Notes under the pieces: model-generated
The model's database searches: none
What the model was told of the DNA's origin: nothing
Seen by the model: only the letters and a program-made list of their open reading frames with translations
Made by a program: the position numbers and the translations under genes
Assembly (NCBI RefSeq): GCF_001625325.1
Contig: NZ_JRQQ01000007.1
Span: 1-64,000, forward strand
From: Croceicoccus estronivorus
Lineage (GTDB): Bacteria; Pseudomonadota; Alphaproteobacteria; Sphingomonadales; Sphingomonadaceae
DNA length: 64,000 nt
Direction: 5' to 3'
Shown: piece after piece, positions 36,101 through 44,206 of the stretch
Position numbering within the stretch: position 1 is the first letter of the stretch
Layout: each line of letters starts with the position of its first letter

Positions 36101-36436
36101 GCCGTTGCGCGAGATCGAACGGGTCATCTCCAGTCCCTCGATCCCGGCCAGACCGGTCTCGATGGGAAAGGTAACCTGCGTCTCGACCTGCGAGGGCGAC
36201 AGCGCCGGAGCACTGGTGTTGATCTGCACCTGCGTGTTGGTGATGTCCGGCACTGCGTCGATCGGCAGGCGCAGGAGATTCATGGCGCCGTAGATCGCTG
36301 CGAAGGCCGTCAGGACGATGACCGCCCAGCGGAACCGCACTGCGATATCGAGGATCGCCCCGATCAGACCGTGGTGATGCCCCCCCGTATCGGGGTGGGT
36401 TTCCGTGTGGGGCGCGGGTCCAGCCTCAGTGCCCAT
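33167..36436 (-). CDS. czcA: Heavy-metal RND efflux permease (CzcA/CusA family)
   Basis: Inner-membrane pump of a tripartite Co/Zn/Cd-type (HME-RND) system. 1089 residues, 12 predicted spans in two halves with large periplasmic loops. HME signature in span 4: LDFGLIVDGAVIIVEN with the two Asp and Glu of the proton relay. The extreme N-terminus is His-rich (HTETHPDTGGHHHG, about residues 10-23), which is cytoplasmic and may bind metal. It overlaps the czcB end by 11 bases. Whether it moves divalent (Czc) or monovalent (Cus) ions is uncertain; the periplasmic Met-triad typical of CusA is not obvious to me. Confidence 0.93.
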   Translation of the reverse strand: MGTEAGPAPHTETHPDTGGHHHGLIGAILDIAVRFRWAVIVLTAFAAIYGAMNLLRLPIDAVPDITNTQVQINTSAPALSPSQVETQVTFPIETGLAGIEGLEMTRSISRNGFSQVTAIFEEGTDIYFARQQVNERLAPIGASLPEGAEPTMGPISTGLGEVLMYTIEYEYPGGRGAPTGGRTGWQSDGSFITERGDRLDSAVAKAAYLRTIQDWAVAPLMRSIDGVAGVDSIGGYEKQFLVQPDPSRLTGYGLSFDSLLKALEAANLAAGANFVDRAGEALLVRVDARLGGTQDIEQAVVATRKGVPIRISDVATVRIGGDLRTGAASLNGEEAVVGTVLMRSGENSRTVAAASAERLNEVRASLPAGVVAEIVYNRSSLVDATIATVEKNLVEGALLVIVVLFLLLGNIRAALIAALVIPVSMLIAAVGMNRLGVSGNLMSLGALDFGLIVDGAVIIVENSVARLAARQHREGRLLSLGERLTETRLAAQEMIKPTVYGQAIILLVYAPLLTFTGVEGKTFSPMAITVMLALASAFVLSLTFVPAMIAVLLNRKLTEKEVKPVRIVKERYGPAVRRAIARPWPVIGAGVGIFVVAALVFSFLGSEFTPQLDERDIAIQSLRIPSTSLERSLAMQRQVEDRLKTFPQVELVFSRTGTAEVASDPMPPNASDAYVILKPREEWPDPDLSKDELVAQMENSLSGLVGNLYEFSQPIELRFNELIAGVRGDVAVKLYGDDLSVLTRSAGEVAQVLRGIEGAADVKVQQVTGFPTLDIAFDRPTIARYGLTVEDVAQSVAIALGGRPAGLVFEGDRRFDVVVRLDDVTRNDFDQLGALPVVLDGGVTVPLRTLADFQVVDGLAEVRREQGRRLVIVSANVRERDLGSFVEEARADVADSVELPPTSFIEWGGQYENLQAAQARLALVVPVCFALVLLLLFMALGGWVPALAVFSAIPMALAGGVFALAMRGMPFSVSAAVGFIALSGVAVLNGLVMMTAIRQRLDQGSLLCEAISDGALARLRPVLMTALVASLGFVPMAIATGTGAEVQRPLATVVIGGLISSTALTLFVLPAIARLVLQRSDQAPSHGQA

Positions 36437-37583
36437 GGGTCGCGCCCTCCTTCTCTAATTCGGCCTTGAGCAGGAAAGCGTTGCCCACGGCAATGCGCCA
36501 CCTTTCCTCGAGGCCGGAGAGGATCGTCACCATGCCTGCGGACCGGTTGCCGACCTCGACTTCGCGAGCCTGGAAACCATCCCTGGTGCGGACGAACACG
36601 ACGTCTCGCCCTTCAAGCACCTGAATGGCGTCTTCGGGCACCGCGATACGGCTGCGGTCCACCTCACCCGAAGGCCTGATCCGTGCTTGGAGGAAGGCAC
36701 CCGGCTGGAGGCCCGGAACTCCACGGGAGAGCGACAGAACCGCCGTGGCGCTGCGGCTCTCCGGATCGAGTGAGGGAGTGACCGAACGCACCCGGGCCGC
36801 GATCTCGCGGCCATCGCCGATGACCAGCACAGCCTCGTCGCCCGGTTGGATGCGTGAGGCTTCGGCGGAAGGCAGCGCCACTTCGATCTGAAGCCCGTTC
36901 GGATCGACGACGCGGTAGAGTTCCTCGCCGGCATCCACGAAGGCCCCGAGCACGATCGGTGCAGCGGTGATCTTGCCCGCCAAGGGAGAGGTTACAGCCA
37001 GCGATCGACCGTCACCGCTTACGCCGGCTGCCGCGACTGCGGCCTGCGCCCGCTGCAATTCCGAGCGCGCTACGCTGAGATTCGCCTGAGCACTTTCCAG
37101 GTCCTGGCGGGCCGTGACATTCTCTTCGAACAAGCGCTGTTCGCGATCATAGGCGGCGGACAGCTCGGTCACACGGGCACGCGCCGCACCGACTTGCGAT
37201 GCGAGAGCGGCGGCATCGGCACTCTCGATGCGGGCGAGGATCTCGCCGCGCGACACATGATCACCCAGCACTTTGCCCACGGAGCGGACGACACCTGAAG
37301 CGCGGGCGTCGATACGGGCAGAGGCGGTGGGGCTCGCCGCCACCGTTGCCGGGAAGATGAGCTCGACAGCGGCCCCAGCCCGCACAGTGGCCAGCTGTAT
37401 CCCTGCCTCGCTGATCTGGTCTTCGCTCAATGTGACCTGCCCCTCGGGGGGCTTGGCCTCTTCCTGCTGCGCATGGTCGTCGACCTTGGAGGTCGGCCAG
37501 AAGATCATCGCCAGAGCGCTGATCGCAATCACGATACCGACGAAGGCCGCCAGCTTCCAACGTGTCATTTGTGTATCCTTCAT
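36426..37583 (-). CDS. czcB: Heavy-metal RND efflux periplasmic adaptor
   Basis: Membrane-fusion protein linking CzcA to CzcC. 385 residues: one N-terminal membrane anchor (LAAFVGIVIAISALAMIFW), a barrel-sandwich/lipoyl domain (ARASGVVRSVGKVLGDHVSRGEILARIES), a coiled-coil hairpin (about 125-185), and a beta-barrel domain. It ends in His-containing EGATHGH. The start at 37583 overlaps the czcC stop (ATGA); an ATG 15 bases in is an alternative. Confidence 0.92.
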   Translation of the reverse strand: MKDTQMTRWKLAAFVGIVIAISALAMIFWPTSKVDDHAQQEEAKPPEGQVTLSEDQISEAGIQLATVRAGAAVELIFPATVAASPTASARIDARASGVVRSVGKVLGDHVSRGEILARIESADAAALASQVGAARARVTELSAAYDREQRLFEENVTARQDLESAQANLSVARSELQRAQAAVAAAGVSGDGRSLAVTSPLAGKITAAPIVLGAFVDAGEELYRVVDPNGLQIEVALPSAEASRIQPGDEAVLVIGDGREIAARVRSVTPSLDPESRSATAVLSLSRGVPGLQPGAFLQARIRPSGEVDRSRIAVPEDAIQVLEGRDVVFVRTRDGFQAREVEVGNRSAGMVTILSGLEERWRIAVGNAFLLKAELEKEGATHGH

Positions 37584-38833
37584 TGTCCAGCCAGCCCGAT
37601 GAGCTCGGCAGCTGCCCGGCCGCGTTCCTCGCGGGCGACGATGAGCGCCTCGCGGATTGCATCGCGTGCCTCTGCGGCGGCGAGAACCTCGATCAGGGGA
37701 AAGCGCCCGTTACGATATCCGATGCGAACGAGGCGCTGTGCTTCCTCCGCCTGTGGGAGCGATGTCTGCGACAGTGTCTCGACCCGGGCCTCGGCCCCGA
37801 GATATCTCGCGCGGGCTGTGGCAACGGATTGCTCGTAGTCCGCGAGCGCGACGGCTTCGCGCGCGTTCGCCGCACGCAATCGGGCTTTCGCAGCCGCGAT
37901 GTTGCCCTGATTACGGTCGCGGAAGGGGAGGGGAATCGATACTCCGACGAGGAACGCGTTGTCGCCACTTTCCTCGAAGCGCCGCATCCCTGCGGAGATC
38001 GTCGGATCCGGTATACGGAGGCTTCGCTGCCGCTCGATCTCCGCTGCTGCCGCTGCGCTCTCGGCGCGTGCGACCCGATAGGCCAGGCTGTCCGTGGCCT
38101 GGGACATCAATGACGGGGGCGGGACGATGTTCGGGAACTCGGCGGGAACCAGCGGTGCTTCACCGGCGGCCCATAGCGAAGCGAGTGCAGTGCGAGCCGA
38201 CAGGCTTTCGGCCTCGGCCTCAACCAGACGCGCGCGCGCCTCGGCCAGAGCCGCATCGGCACGTAGTGCGCGCAGAGGCGGCTCACGCCCCACCTCGACG
38301 AGGACACCGGCAATGCGCGCCAGTTCTTCTCCCCGTGCAACAACGTCCTGTGCAAGCTCCACTCGAGCGGCCGCAGCAGCAGCCGTCAAGTATCGCTTGC
38401 GCACCAATTGGCCCAGCTCCACCGTTGTCAGGTTCGCCCTGAGAGAGGCCAGTTGGGCCTGAGCCTCAGCCGCACCGACCCGCGCGGAACGTTTGCCGCC
38501 GAGTTCAAGGCGCTGACCTAGAGAGAGCGTATATTCGGTCGACTGGAGACCGGAAAACGCCCCGCTACCGGCTATGTTCTCGACTTCGAAGGACACCTCG
38601 GGATTGAGTCTGAGGCGAGCCTGATCGACAAGGGCGGCCGCGGCATCGGTTTCTGCGCGGGGGCCCACAAGGCGGGGGTTGGTGACGGGGGTATCGGCCT
38701 GTTCGGCGACCCCGCTAAGTTCAAGGGCGTCGTCGAGCGTGACGACACGCGGGTCCTGCGCACTGGCAGGTCCCGTGGACAGGGCGAGTATCAGTCCCCA
38801 GAAGGGGGCCGCTCGCCACGATATGGCGAACAT
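37580..38833 (-). CDS. czcC: TolC-family outer-membrane factor of the metal efflux system
   Basis: 417 residues with a signal peptide (to about residue 25, GPASAQ), and two TolC-type repeats rich in Ala/Arg/Glu coiled coil (for example RLRLNPEVSFEVENIAGSGAF, then RSLRIPDPTISAGMRRFEESGDNAFLVGVSIPLPFRDRNQGNIAAAKARL). The latter is the classical CzcC pattern. First structural gene of czcC-czcB-czcA. Confidence 0.93.
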   Translation of the reverse strand: MFAISWRAAPFWGLILALSTGPASAQDPRVVTLDDALELSGVAEQADTPVTNPRLVGPRAETDAAAALVDQARLRLNPEVSFEVENIAGSGAFSGLQSTEYTLSLGQRLELGGKRSARVGAAEAQAQLASLRANLTTVELGQLVRKRYLTAAAAAARVELAQDVVARGEELARIAGVLVEVGREPPLRALRADAALAEARARLVEAEAESLSARTALASLWAAGEAPLVPAEFPNIVPPPSLMSQATDSLAYRVARAESAAAAAEIERQRSLRIPDPTISAGMRRFEESGDNAFLVGVSIPLPFRDRNQGNIAAAKARLRAANAREAVALADYEQSVATARARYLGAEARVETLSQTSLPQAEEAQRLVRIGYRNGRFPLIEVLAAAEARDAIREALIVAREERGRAAAELIGLAGQ

Positions 38834-38897
38834 GGATGGGTATTCCTCTGCTGACGTTCAGTTCGGCGTCGAAAAGCGATCCGACGCGGGGCGAACG

Positions 38898-39236
38898 TCA
38901 GGCGCGAGGAGGGGGCGTTGCTAGCTGAGTTGCAGAGCCGTCGAGCGGCGGTTCCACGATACTGGTGAGCAGCGTCGCAGCGGTCATATGTCGAACAGAG
39001 TCTGCGGAAGCCTTAATCGCCTGCGAAGCATGATGGCAGTGACCGTGAACGCAGGTTCCGGGCTTCTCCGGGGCGTTATCGTCTTCTTCCGGTTGCCCAT
39101 GTTGCTCGATGAGTGAAGCGGCTTCAGGTTCGTCAGAGCATTCGGCCGCTTCGGCAATCGGCGTCCAGAGGACACCGAGAGCGGTGCACAGCGTAAGAAG
39201 CTGCAAAAAGACGGTGCGGGCATGAAGCCGGAACAT
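38898..39236 (-). CDS. CzcI-like small exported metal-binding protein
   Basis: 112 residues with a signal peptide (LLTLCTALGVLWTPIAEAAE). The short mature part holds CSDEPEA, acidic stretches and a Cys/His cluster CVHGHCHHAS, a likely metal site. A small periplasmic protein encoded before czcCBA is known as CzcI in Cupriavidus, where it is thought to modulate expression or metal sensing. Homology to CzcI is inferred from position, size and composition, not from clear sequence identity. Confidence 0.65.
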   Translation of the reverse strand: MFRLHARTVFLQLLTLCTALGVLWTPIAEAAECSDEPEAASLIEQHGQPEEDDNAPEKPGTCVHGHCHHASQAIKASADSVRHMTAATLLTSIVEPPLDGSATQLATPPPRA

Positions 39237-39354
39237 GCGGCGTGCGCTAGCAGCGGAATGACGGCAATGACAATAAAAAGTGAGATCGGAATATTGTCGT
39301 ATCAGAATTCTTTCTGAATAATATGTAATATCGTATCATTCCAGTTCTCTTCCA

Positions 39355-39538
39355 CTACATGATGTTACCAATCTTGATCTTGGCGAAATCACAGCCATGC
39401 AACTTGCTGTCGATTGCCAGATCGAAAAGAGCTGCGACCCCGCAGGCGCTTGTGTTCGTCGAGATAAAAGCGAATTGCGCCACTGTCTCGCGGCTTGAGA
39501 GGGCGTTTAAGACCCACATTTCCTCTTGCGTTCCGGGG
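39355..39538 (-). pseudogene. Decayed tyrosine recombinase (phage integrase) fragment
   Basis: Two minus-strand frames share one integrase domain. The first reads RPLKPRDSGAIRFYLDEH and KRLRGR (about 39505-39430); the second, after a frameshift, reads ALFDLAIDSKLHGCDFAKIK and IGNI (about 39436-39355) before a TAG. The combined pattern (KPRxVWAIRxxLxxxxRLRDRALFxLAIDSKLRGCDLVKxKxxDI) is that of a widespread XerC-like recombinase family in proteobacterial mobile elements. Both ends are missing. It is upstream of the czc genes; the remaining bases, 39237-39354, should hold their promoter. Confidence 0.78.
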
Positions 39539-39586
39539 GCGTTGCTAGACTTGAAAGGTACGCTTCAACTCCTCGAGCTGCCGATG

Positions 39587-41044
39587 TCATCCTCCCTCGT
39601 CTCGCGCAGCTGATCGCGTCATCTGCCACGCAGCGAGAAAGCCGATTAGCGCCGGAACGGCAGAGGCCGCGAACACCCAAAAGCCAGCTGTGCGGGCAAT
39701 CGGATCGGAGATGCCCTCATTGAAGCCGGAGAGGTTAGCCGCAGTCGCGGCGATGGCGGCGCCGACAGCGCCGCCAGTCTGCCGAACCGCGATGAGGGCG
39801 GAACTGCCGATCGCGGTTTCCGCTTCCGGCAGCGCGCCCATGACGCGCCGGTTCATCAAGCTCGACGAAAGGCCGAAGCCGAGACCAAGAACCCCCGTCG
39901 CGAACACGATGCTGAGAAGTGTTCCGTTCGGCATAGTGAGTGCCAGACCGAGGGCCCCAAGGAGGATCAGCCCGGCTCCGGAGCGAATCCACAATGGCTC
40001 GGCCCGTTCCGTCACCCCCGCGACGTAGAAGGCCGAGAGCGTCCAGGTCACCGCCATCGTGGCGACGGCGTATCCAGCCGTAAGCGCGGAGAGCCCCTGC
40101 AATTGCTGGAGGATGGCCGGGCCGTAGGCATTCAACCCCGCAGAGGCAGCGGTCAGCGCGAAGAGCGCCGTATAGCCCGCGCCGGTCACAGTCCGTAGAT
40201 CGCCACCCGATCGCGGCAGAAGCGTGGTGGTCTGTGTGCGATCGTAGCGGACGAGACCAGCAATGCCGGCGAGACCGATGAAAGTCAGGCTGATACTGAT
40301 CGTGACCTCATCGAGCAGGCCGGCGACACCGATGAGACCGACAGCGATTGCGAGCAACACCATCTGACGCCAGGGAAATCCGCCCGACAGGTCGGCGTCT
40401 GGGTCTATCTTCGCCGGCAGACGAAGGGCGGCCAAGGCAAAGATTGCAGCCTGCGCGGTATAGAGCCAGAATACCATGCGCCACTCGCCCCAGTCGGCGA
40501 AGAGGCCGCCGATCAGTGGGCCAAGGATCGTCGCGATACCCCATACCGCCGCCGTCGCGGCGAAGACGCGGGCAATGTGCCGGCGGGGAAAGACAATGCC
40601 GATGACCACCATGGCAAGGCCGGATATCCAGCCGCCACCGATCCCCTGCACCAGTCGGCCGACTAGGAAGATCGAGATGTCCGGTGCGAGTGCCGCCATC
40701 GCGCAGCCGAACGCGAAGACCAGACCGGCCGCGACCATGGCGATGCGAAGTCCATAATGTTCGGAGATCCGGCCGGCGCTTGCGCTGGCGACGACGACGC
40801 CCAGCATGAAGCCCGCGATAGCCCAGCCGAAATAGGCATAGCCGCCAAGGTCTGCACCGACATCGGGCAGGATGGTCGCGGTGATGAGGCTGTCCGTAGC
40901 CGTCAGCCAGACGCCGAATAGAACCAGAATGAAATCGAAGAGGCGTCCTTCCGCTACGCAGTCCCGCCAGCCCATGGCGGACTCCGCATGGCCATCCCCG
41001 CATTCCTCGACGTCCGAACTGTTCCCTTGGCGTTGTAAGCTCAT
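39587..41044 (-). CDS. MFS efflux transporter (DHA2-like)
   Basis: 485 residues with 12-14 predicted spans. GVWLTATDSLITATILPDVGADL (motif D1-like), GRISEHYGLRIAMVAAGLVFAFG (motif A), LVGRLVQGIGGGWISGLAMVVIGIVFP (motif B region), and the motif C-like region GIATILGPLIGG are visible. Probably a drug:proton antiporter. Divergent from a TetR regulator with a perfect palindrome between the two start codons. Confidence 0.9.
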   Translation of the reverse strand: MSLQRQGNSSDVEECGDGHAESAMGWRDCVAEGRLFDFILVLFGVWLTATDSLITATILPDVGADLGGYAYFGWAIAGFMLGVVVASASAGRISEHYGLRIAMVAAGLVFAFGCAMAALAPDISIFLVGRLVQGIGGGWISGLAMVVIGIVFPRRHIARVFAATAAVWGIATILGPLIGGLFADWGEWRMVFWLYTAQAAIFALAALRLPAKIDPDADLSGGFPWRQMVLLAIAVGLIGVAGLLDEVTISISLTFIGLAGIAGLVRYDRTQTTTLLPRSGGDLRTVTGAGYTALFALTAASAGLNAYGPAILQQLQGLSALTAGYAVATMAVTWTLSAFYVAGVTERAEPLWIRSGAGLILLGALGLALTMPNGTLLSIVFATGVLGLGFGLSSSLMNRRVMGALPEAETAIGSSALIAVRQTGGAVGAAIAATAANLSGFNEGISDPIARTAGFWVFAASAVPALIGFLAAWQMTRSAARDEGG

Positions 41045-41045
41045 C

Positions 41046-41063
41046 TTGATACAGATGTATCAA
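41046..41063. promoter_or_regulatory. TetR operator between MFS and tetR genes
   Basis: TTGATAC-AGAT-GTATCAA (41046-41063): perfect seven-base arms with a four-base centre, in a 48-base intergenic region. Typical size and position for a TetR-family operator that shuts down both divergent promoters. Confidence 0.82.
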
Positions 41064-41092
41064 AGTCGATCGAACTTCAAGGAGATGCGTTT

Positions 41093-41701
41093 GTGTCTGA
41101 AGAGCTTGACGACCGCCACTCGCAGATCGTCGATGCCTTCATTCGCGTGGCGCTTGGCGACGGACTGGCCTCGACCACCATGCGGAGAGTCGCAGGCGAA
41201 GCGGGCGTTTCGCTTCGGCTGGTGCAGTATTATTTCGGCAACCGGTCCGGCCTTGTCGCGTCCGCACTGGAACGGCTGGAACACCAGAGCCGGGAGCGCT
41301 GGGCTCACCGGATGGAGGCATCGGGATCGTGTGGCTCACTCGCCGAGACGCTTGCAACACTCTGCAACGAGGCATTGCCGGACAGCGAAGAAAGCCGCGC
41401 CTTTCACCGACTCTGGACAGCTTTCGCGCTCGAGGCGGAACGTGATCCGGCATCGTTTGCGGCTGCGGTCCGGGACGGGCCCTGCCGTCTCGAGGACGAG
41501 GTGACGGCGATGCTAGAGAAGCGCCTTATGGGCAAGTCGAGGCGGAAAGCATTCGACAGTCGATCGGCCGCCAGAGAATTGCTTGCGCTTGTCAACGGGC
41601 TGTCGAACGGCATCATGGTGAGACTATACGAGCCTGCTGCAGCCAGAGCGATCCTCCGAAACCATATAGCACGGCTTTTAAAGGAGCCGGGCTGCCCATA
41701 G
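41093..41701 (+). CDS. TetR-family transcriptional regulator
   Basis: 202 residues beginning at GTG with AAGGAG eight bases upstream. N-terminal helix-turn-helix: LASTTMRRVAGEAGVSLRLVQYYFGNRSGLV. The C-terminal ligand domain is helical and unassigned. Presumed repressor of the divergent MFS pump and of itself, released by the pump's substrate or a related compound. Confidence 0.92.
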   Translation: MSEELDDRHSQIVDAFIRVALGDGLASTTMRRVAGEAGVSLRLVQYYFGNRSGLVASALERLEHQSRERWAHRMEASGSCGSLAETLATLCNEALPDSEESRAFHRLWTAFALEAERDPASFAAAVRDGPCRLEDEVTAMLEKRLMGKSRRKAFDSRSAARELLALVNGLSNGIMVRLYEPAAARAILRNHIARLLKEPGCP

Positions 41702-41783
41702 GCATGGGCTCGAATTATGCACGAGATCGACAGGCGGCATGGCCAACTCGTACTTTGGTGGATGGCGACCCCAAGAGCAATCG

Positions 41784-44180
41784 CTATCGCCGCAGCGCGA
41801 AGGCCACGATAGCGTCGCCCGGCCGGGTCTGCAGCATGGGATGGCCACCAGCGGCGACCACCACGATCTGACGATGAGAGCGCGGCGCGAGATAGGTCAT
41901 CGGCGTGGCGTTACCCGCAGCCGGGAGCGGCGCGGACCACAGCGTCCGCCCGCTGCGGGCGTCGATAGCGCGAAACCGGGTATCACCGGTTGCACCGACG
42001 AACAGCAGCCCGCCACGCGTCGCCAGCACCCCTCCTGACAGCGGTGTGCCCATCGACACTGGCAACGCCACCGGCACCCCGGCGATGCGGCTGCCGCTCG
42101 CCAGACCTAGCCGACGCGTCCACAGCATTTGCCCGCTGCCGATATCTATCGCAGACATCAGCCCGTAAGGCGGCGCCAGGCACGGCACACCCAGCGGGGA
42201 GGCGAACGGCGCTGCGACTGCAGCGTAAGGTGTCCCGGCCTGCGCTACCGCACCGCCCACGGATCCGCCTGGCCCCAGTGGCTTCAGGCCCATATGATCA
42301 GCCGCCTCACGCCGAACCAGGCGGTTCAGCATCGGCAATCTGACCCAGGGCACATAGGCCGTACCGCGCGCCGGATCGACAGTCGCACCACCCCAGTTCA
42401 TTCCGCCAAGTCCACCCGGCATCTGGATATAGGTCTGTTCCGAGGGCAAGGTGAGCGTCCCTTCCCAGTGCGCCTGCCGGTAACGGATGCGACACCAGAG
42501 CGCATCGAATGGCGTCAGTCCCCACATGTCGCTTTCGCGCAGTGGCAGGCCATCGAGCGCAGGCAAGCCCACCGAGAATGGCTGGGTCGGCGCAGGCCGC
42601 TCGCCGGCCACGGATGTTTGCGGAACTGGCCGCTCGCGAACATCGGCAACCGGCTCGCCAGTGCGGCGGTCGAGCAGGAACAACTGCCCCCGCTTGGTCG
42701 GTTGCAACAGCGCGGGGATCGTCCGCCCGCCGCGTACCACGTCTAGCAGCGTCGGCTGCGACGCGACATCGGCATCCCATAGATCGTGATGCGTGGTCTG
42801 GAAGGTCCAGCGTTCTGCGCCGGTCTCCGCATCGAGCGCGATTATTGCGCTGGAATAGCGATCGTCGAGCGGGGTGCGATGTCCGCCCCAATAATCCGGT
42901 GTCGCATTGCCCGTGGGCACGAAGACCAGCCCAAGTTTTGGATCGACGCTCATCGGCGCCCAGGAATTGGGCGTTCCCCGCACGAAATATTTGCCAGGAG
43001 GCGGGAAGCCGTGGTCGGTCGGATTTCCCGGATCGAATGCCCACGCGAACGCGCCGGTTCGCGCATCATAAGCGCGGATTGGCCCACCCGGCTCGCCGAC
43101 GAATTGCCCGTCGCTCACGCGGCCGCCTACGATCACCTTTCCGCTGACGACCACCGGGGGCGAACTGACCGCCCAGTATCCAGCGATCACCGGACCAAGC
43201 CCTTTGGTCAGATCGACGGCGCCGTCTGTGCCGAAATCGCGGCAGGGCTGCCCGGTGTGAGCATCGATCGCAATCAGCCGCGCGTCGACCGTCGCGGTGA
43301 AGATCCGCGTGGCGCAGGCTTGCTCAGCTGGCAGGCCCGCTTCCGCATGATAGGTGAGCCCACGGCAAGCGAGCGACATATCCACTGCCGACAAGTCGAC
43401 CTGCGGATCATATTGCCAGCGCCTGCGCCCGGTCTCTGCATCGAGCGCGATCACTCTGCTCGCGCTGGTGCAGATATAGAGCAGGTCGCCGACCTTGAGC
43501 GGCGTAACCTCCAGTCGGCGCGGCCGCTGCCCCCCAGGCGGAGGATAATCGCCAGTGTGGTAGATCCAGGCGACCTCGAGCCCAGAGACATTGGTGGTAT
43601 CGATCTGAGCGAGCCCGGAATAACGCGATCCGCCCTCGTCGCCGCCATAATGAGCCCAGTCCGCTTCGGCCACAGCGACCGGAACAGGCAAGCTTGCGGC
43701 GGGTGTCGGCGCGATGCCATCATCGGCTAGCATTCCGGCAAGAGCCGTCCCGCCCAAGAGCAGCACGGCGGCAACAGGAGCGATTGTTGCGCCGCTACGC
43801 AGCTTCGGCCCGGTGGTCAACCCGCGCCGCACCGCAGGCAGCAGGAACCCGCAGCCGAGCACGAGCAGCATTCCCAGCCGCGAGAGCAGGATCCAGAAAT
43901 CAGCGCCTGCGTCTGCGAGCGCCCACAGCCAGGTCTCCAGCAATAGCCCGGCATAAATCACCGCGGCCCAACGGCTGCGGCGCCATAACAGTCCCGCCGT
44001 TATCGCGAGCAGGGTGCCCAGCAGGAGGTAATGTGGCTGGCCTCCGATCAGCACGAGCCAGGCACCGCCTGCCAGAATGGGCAGGGCGAGGAGAGCCAGT
44101 ACGACCGCGAACAGGAGCGCCGCGCCGCGTCCCGAGACCGGTCCGGCGGGCTTTCCATCGCTAGGGGCAGGAGTCGTCAT
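41784..44180 (-). CDS. gcd: Membrane-bound PQQ-dependent (glucose-type) dehydrogenase
   Basis: 798 residues, the length of membrane glucose dehydrogenase. Residues about 20-140 hold five membrane spans; the rest is an eight-bladed beta-propeller facing the periplasm. PQQ/active-site signatures: THHDLWDADVASQP (Asp466, matching the catalytic base), GYWAVSSPPVVV, RGTPNSWAPMSVDP and GGMNWGGATVDP. Electrons would go to ubiquinone. Glucose is the classical substrate, but related enzymes use other sugars or alcohols. It is last in an operon with a TonB-dependent receptor and an NTF2-like protein. No pqq biosynthesis genes are in the window. Confidence 0.9.
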   Translation of the reverse strand: MTTPAPSDGKPAGPVSGRGAALLFAVVLALLALPILAGGAWLVLIGGQPHYLLLGTLLAITAGLLWRRSRWAAVIYAGLLLETWLWALADAGADFWILLSRLGMLLVLGCGFLLPAVRRGLTTGPKLRSGATIAPVAAVLLLGGTALAGMLADDGIAPTPAASLPVPVAVAEADWAHYGGDEGGSRYSGLAQIDTTNVSGLEVAWIYHTGDYPPPGGQRPRRLEVTPLKVGDLLYICTSASRVIALDAETGRRRWQYDPQVDLSAVDMSLACRGLTYHAEAGLPAEQACATRIFTATVDARLIAIDAHTGQPCRDFGTDGAVDLTKGLGPVIAGYWAVSSPPVVVSGKVIVGGRVSDGQFVGEPGGPIRAYDARTGAFAWAFDPGNPTDHGFPPPGKYFVRGTPNSWAPMSVDPKLGLVFVPTGNATPDYWGGHRTPLDDRYSSAIIALDAETGAERWTFQTTHHDLWDADVASQPTLLDVVRGGRTIPALLQPTKRGQLFLLDRRTGEPVADVRERPVPQTSVAGERPAPTQPFSVGLPALDGLPLRESDMWGLTPFDALWCRIRYRQAHWEGTLTLPSEQTYIQMPGGLGGMNWGGATVDPARGTAYVPWVRLPMLNRLVRREAADHMGLKPLGPGGSVGGAVAQAGTPYAAVAAPFASPLGVPCLAPPYGLMSAIDIGSGQMLWTRRLGLASGSRIAGVPVALPVSMGTPLSGGVLATRGGLLFVGATGDTRFRAIDARSGRTLWSAPLPAAGNATPMTYLAPRSHRQIVVVAAGGHPMLQTRPGDAIVAFALRR

Positions 44181-44206
44181 CTCGCTTCACCTTTGCCGCG
44201 CGTTGC

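Noticed and set aside
34529-36469. 646-codon plus-strand frame opposite czcA
   Set aside because: Antisense shadow of the pump gene, with low-complexity composition and no domain resemblance.
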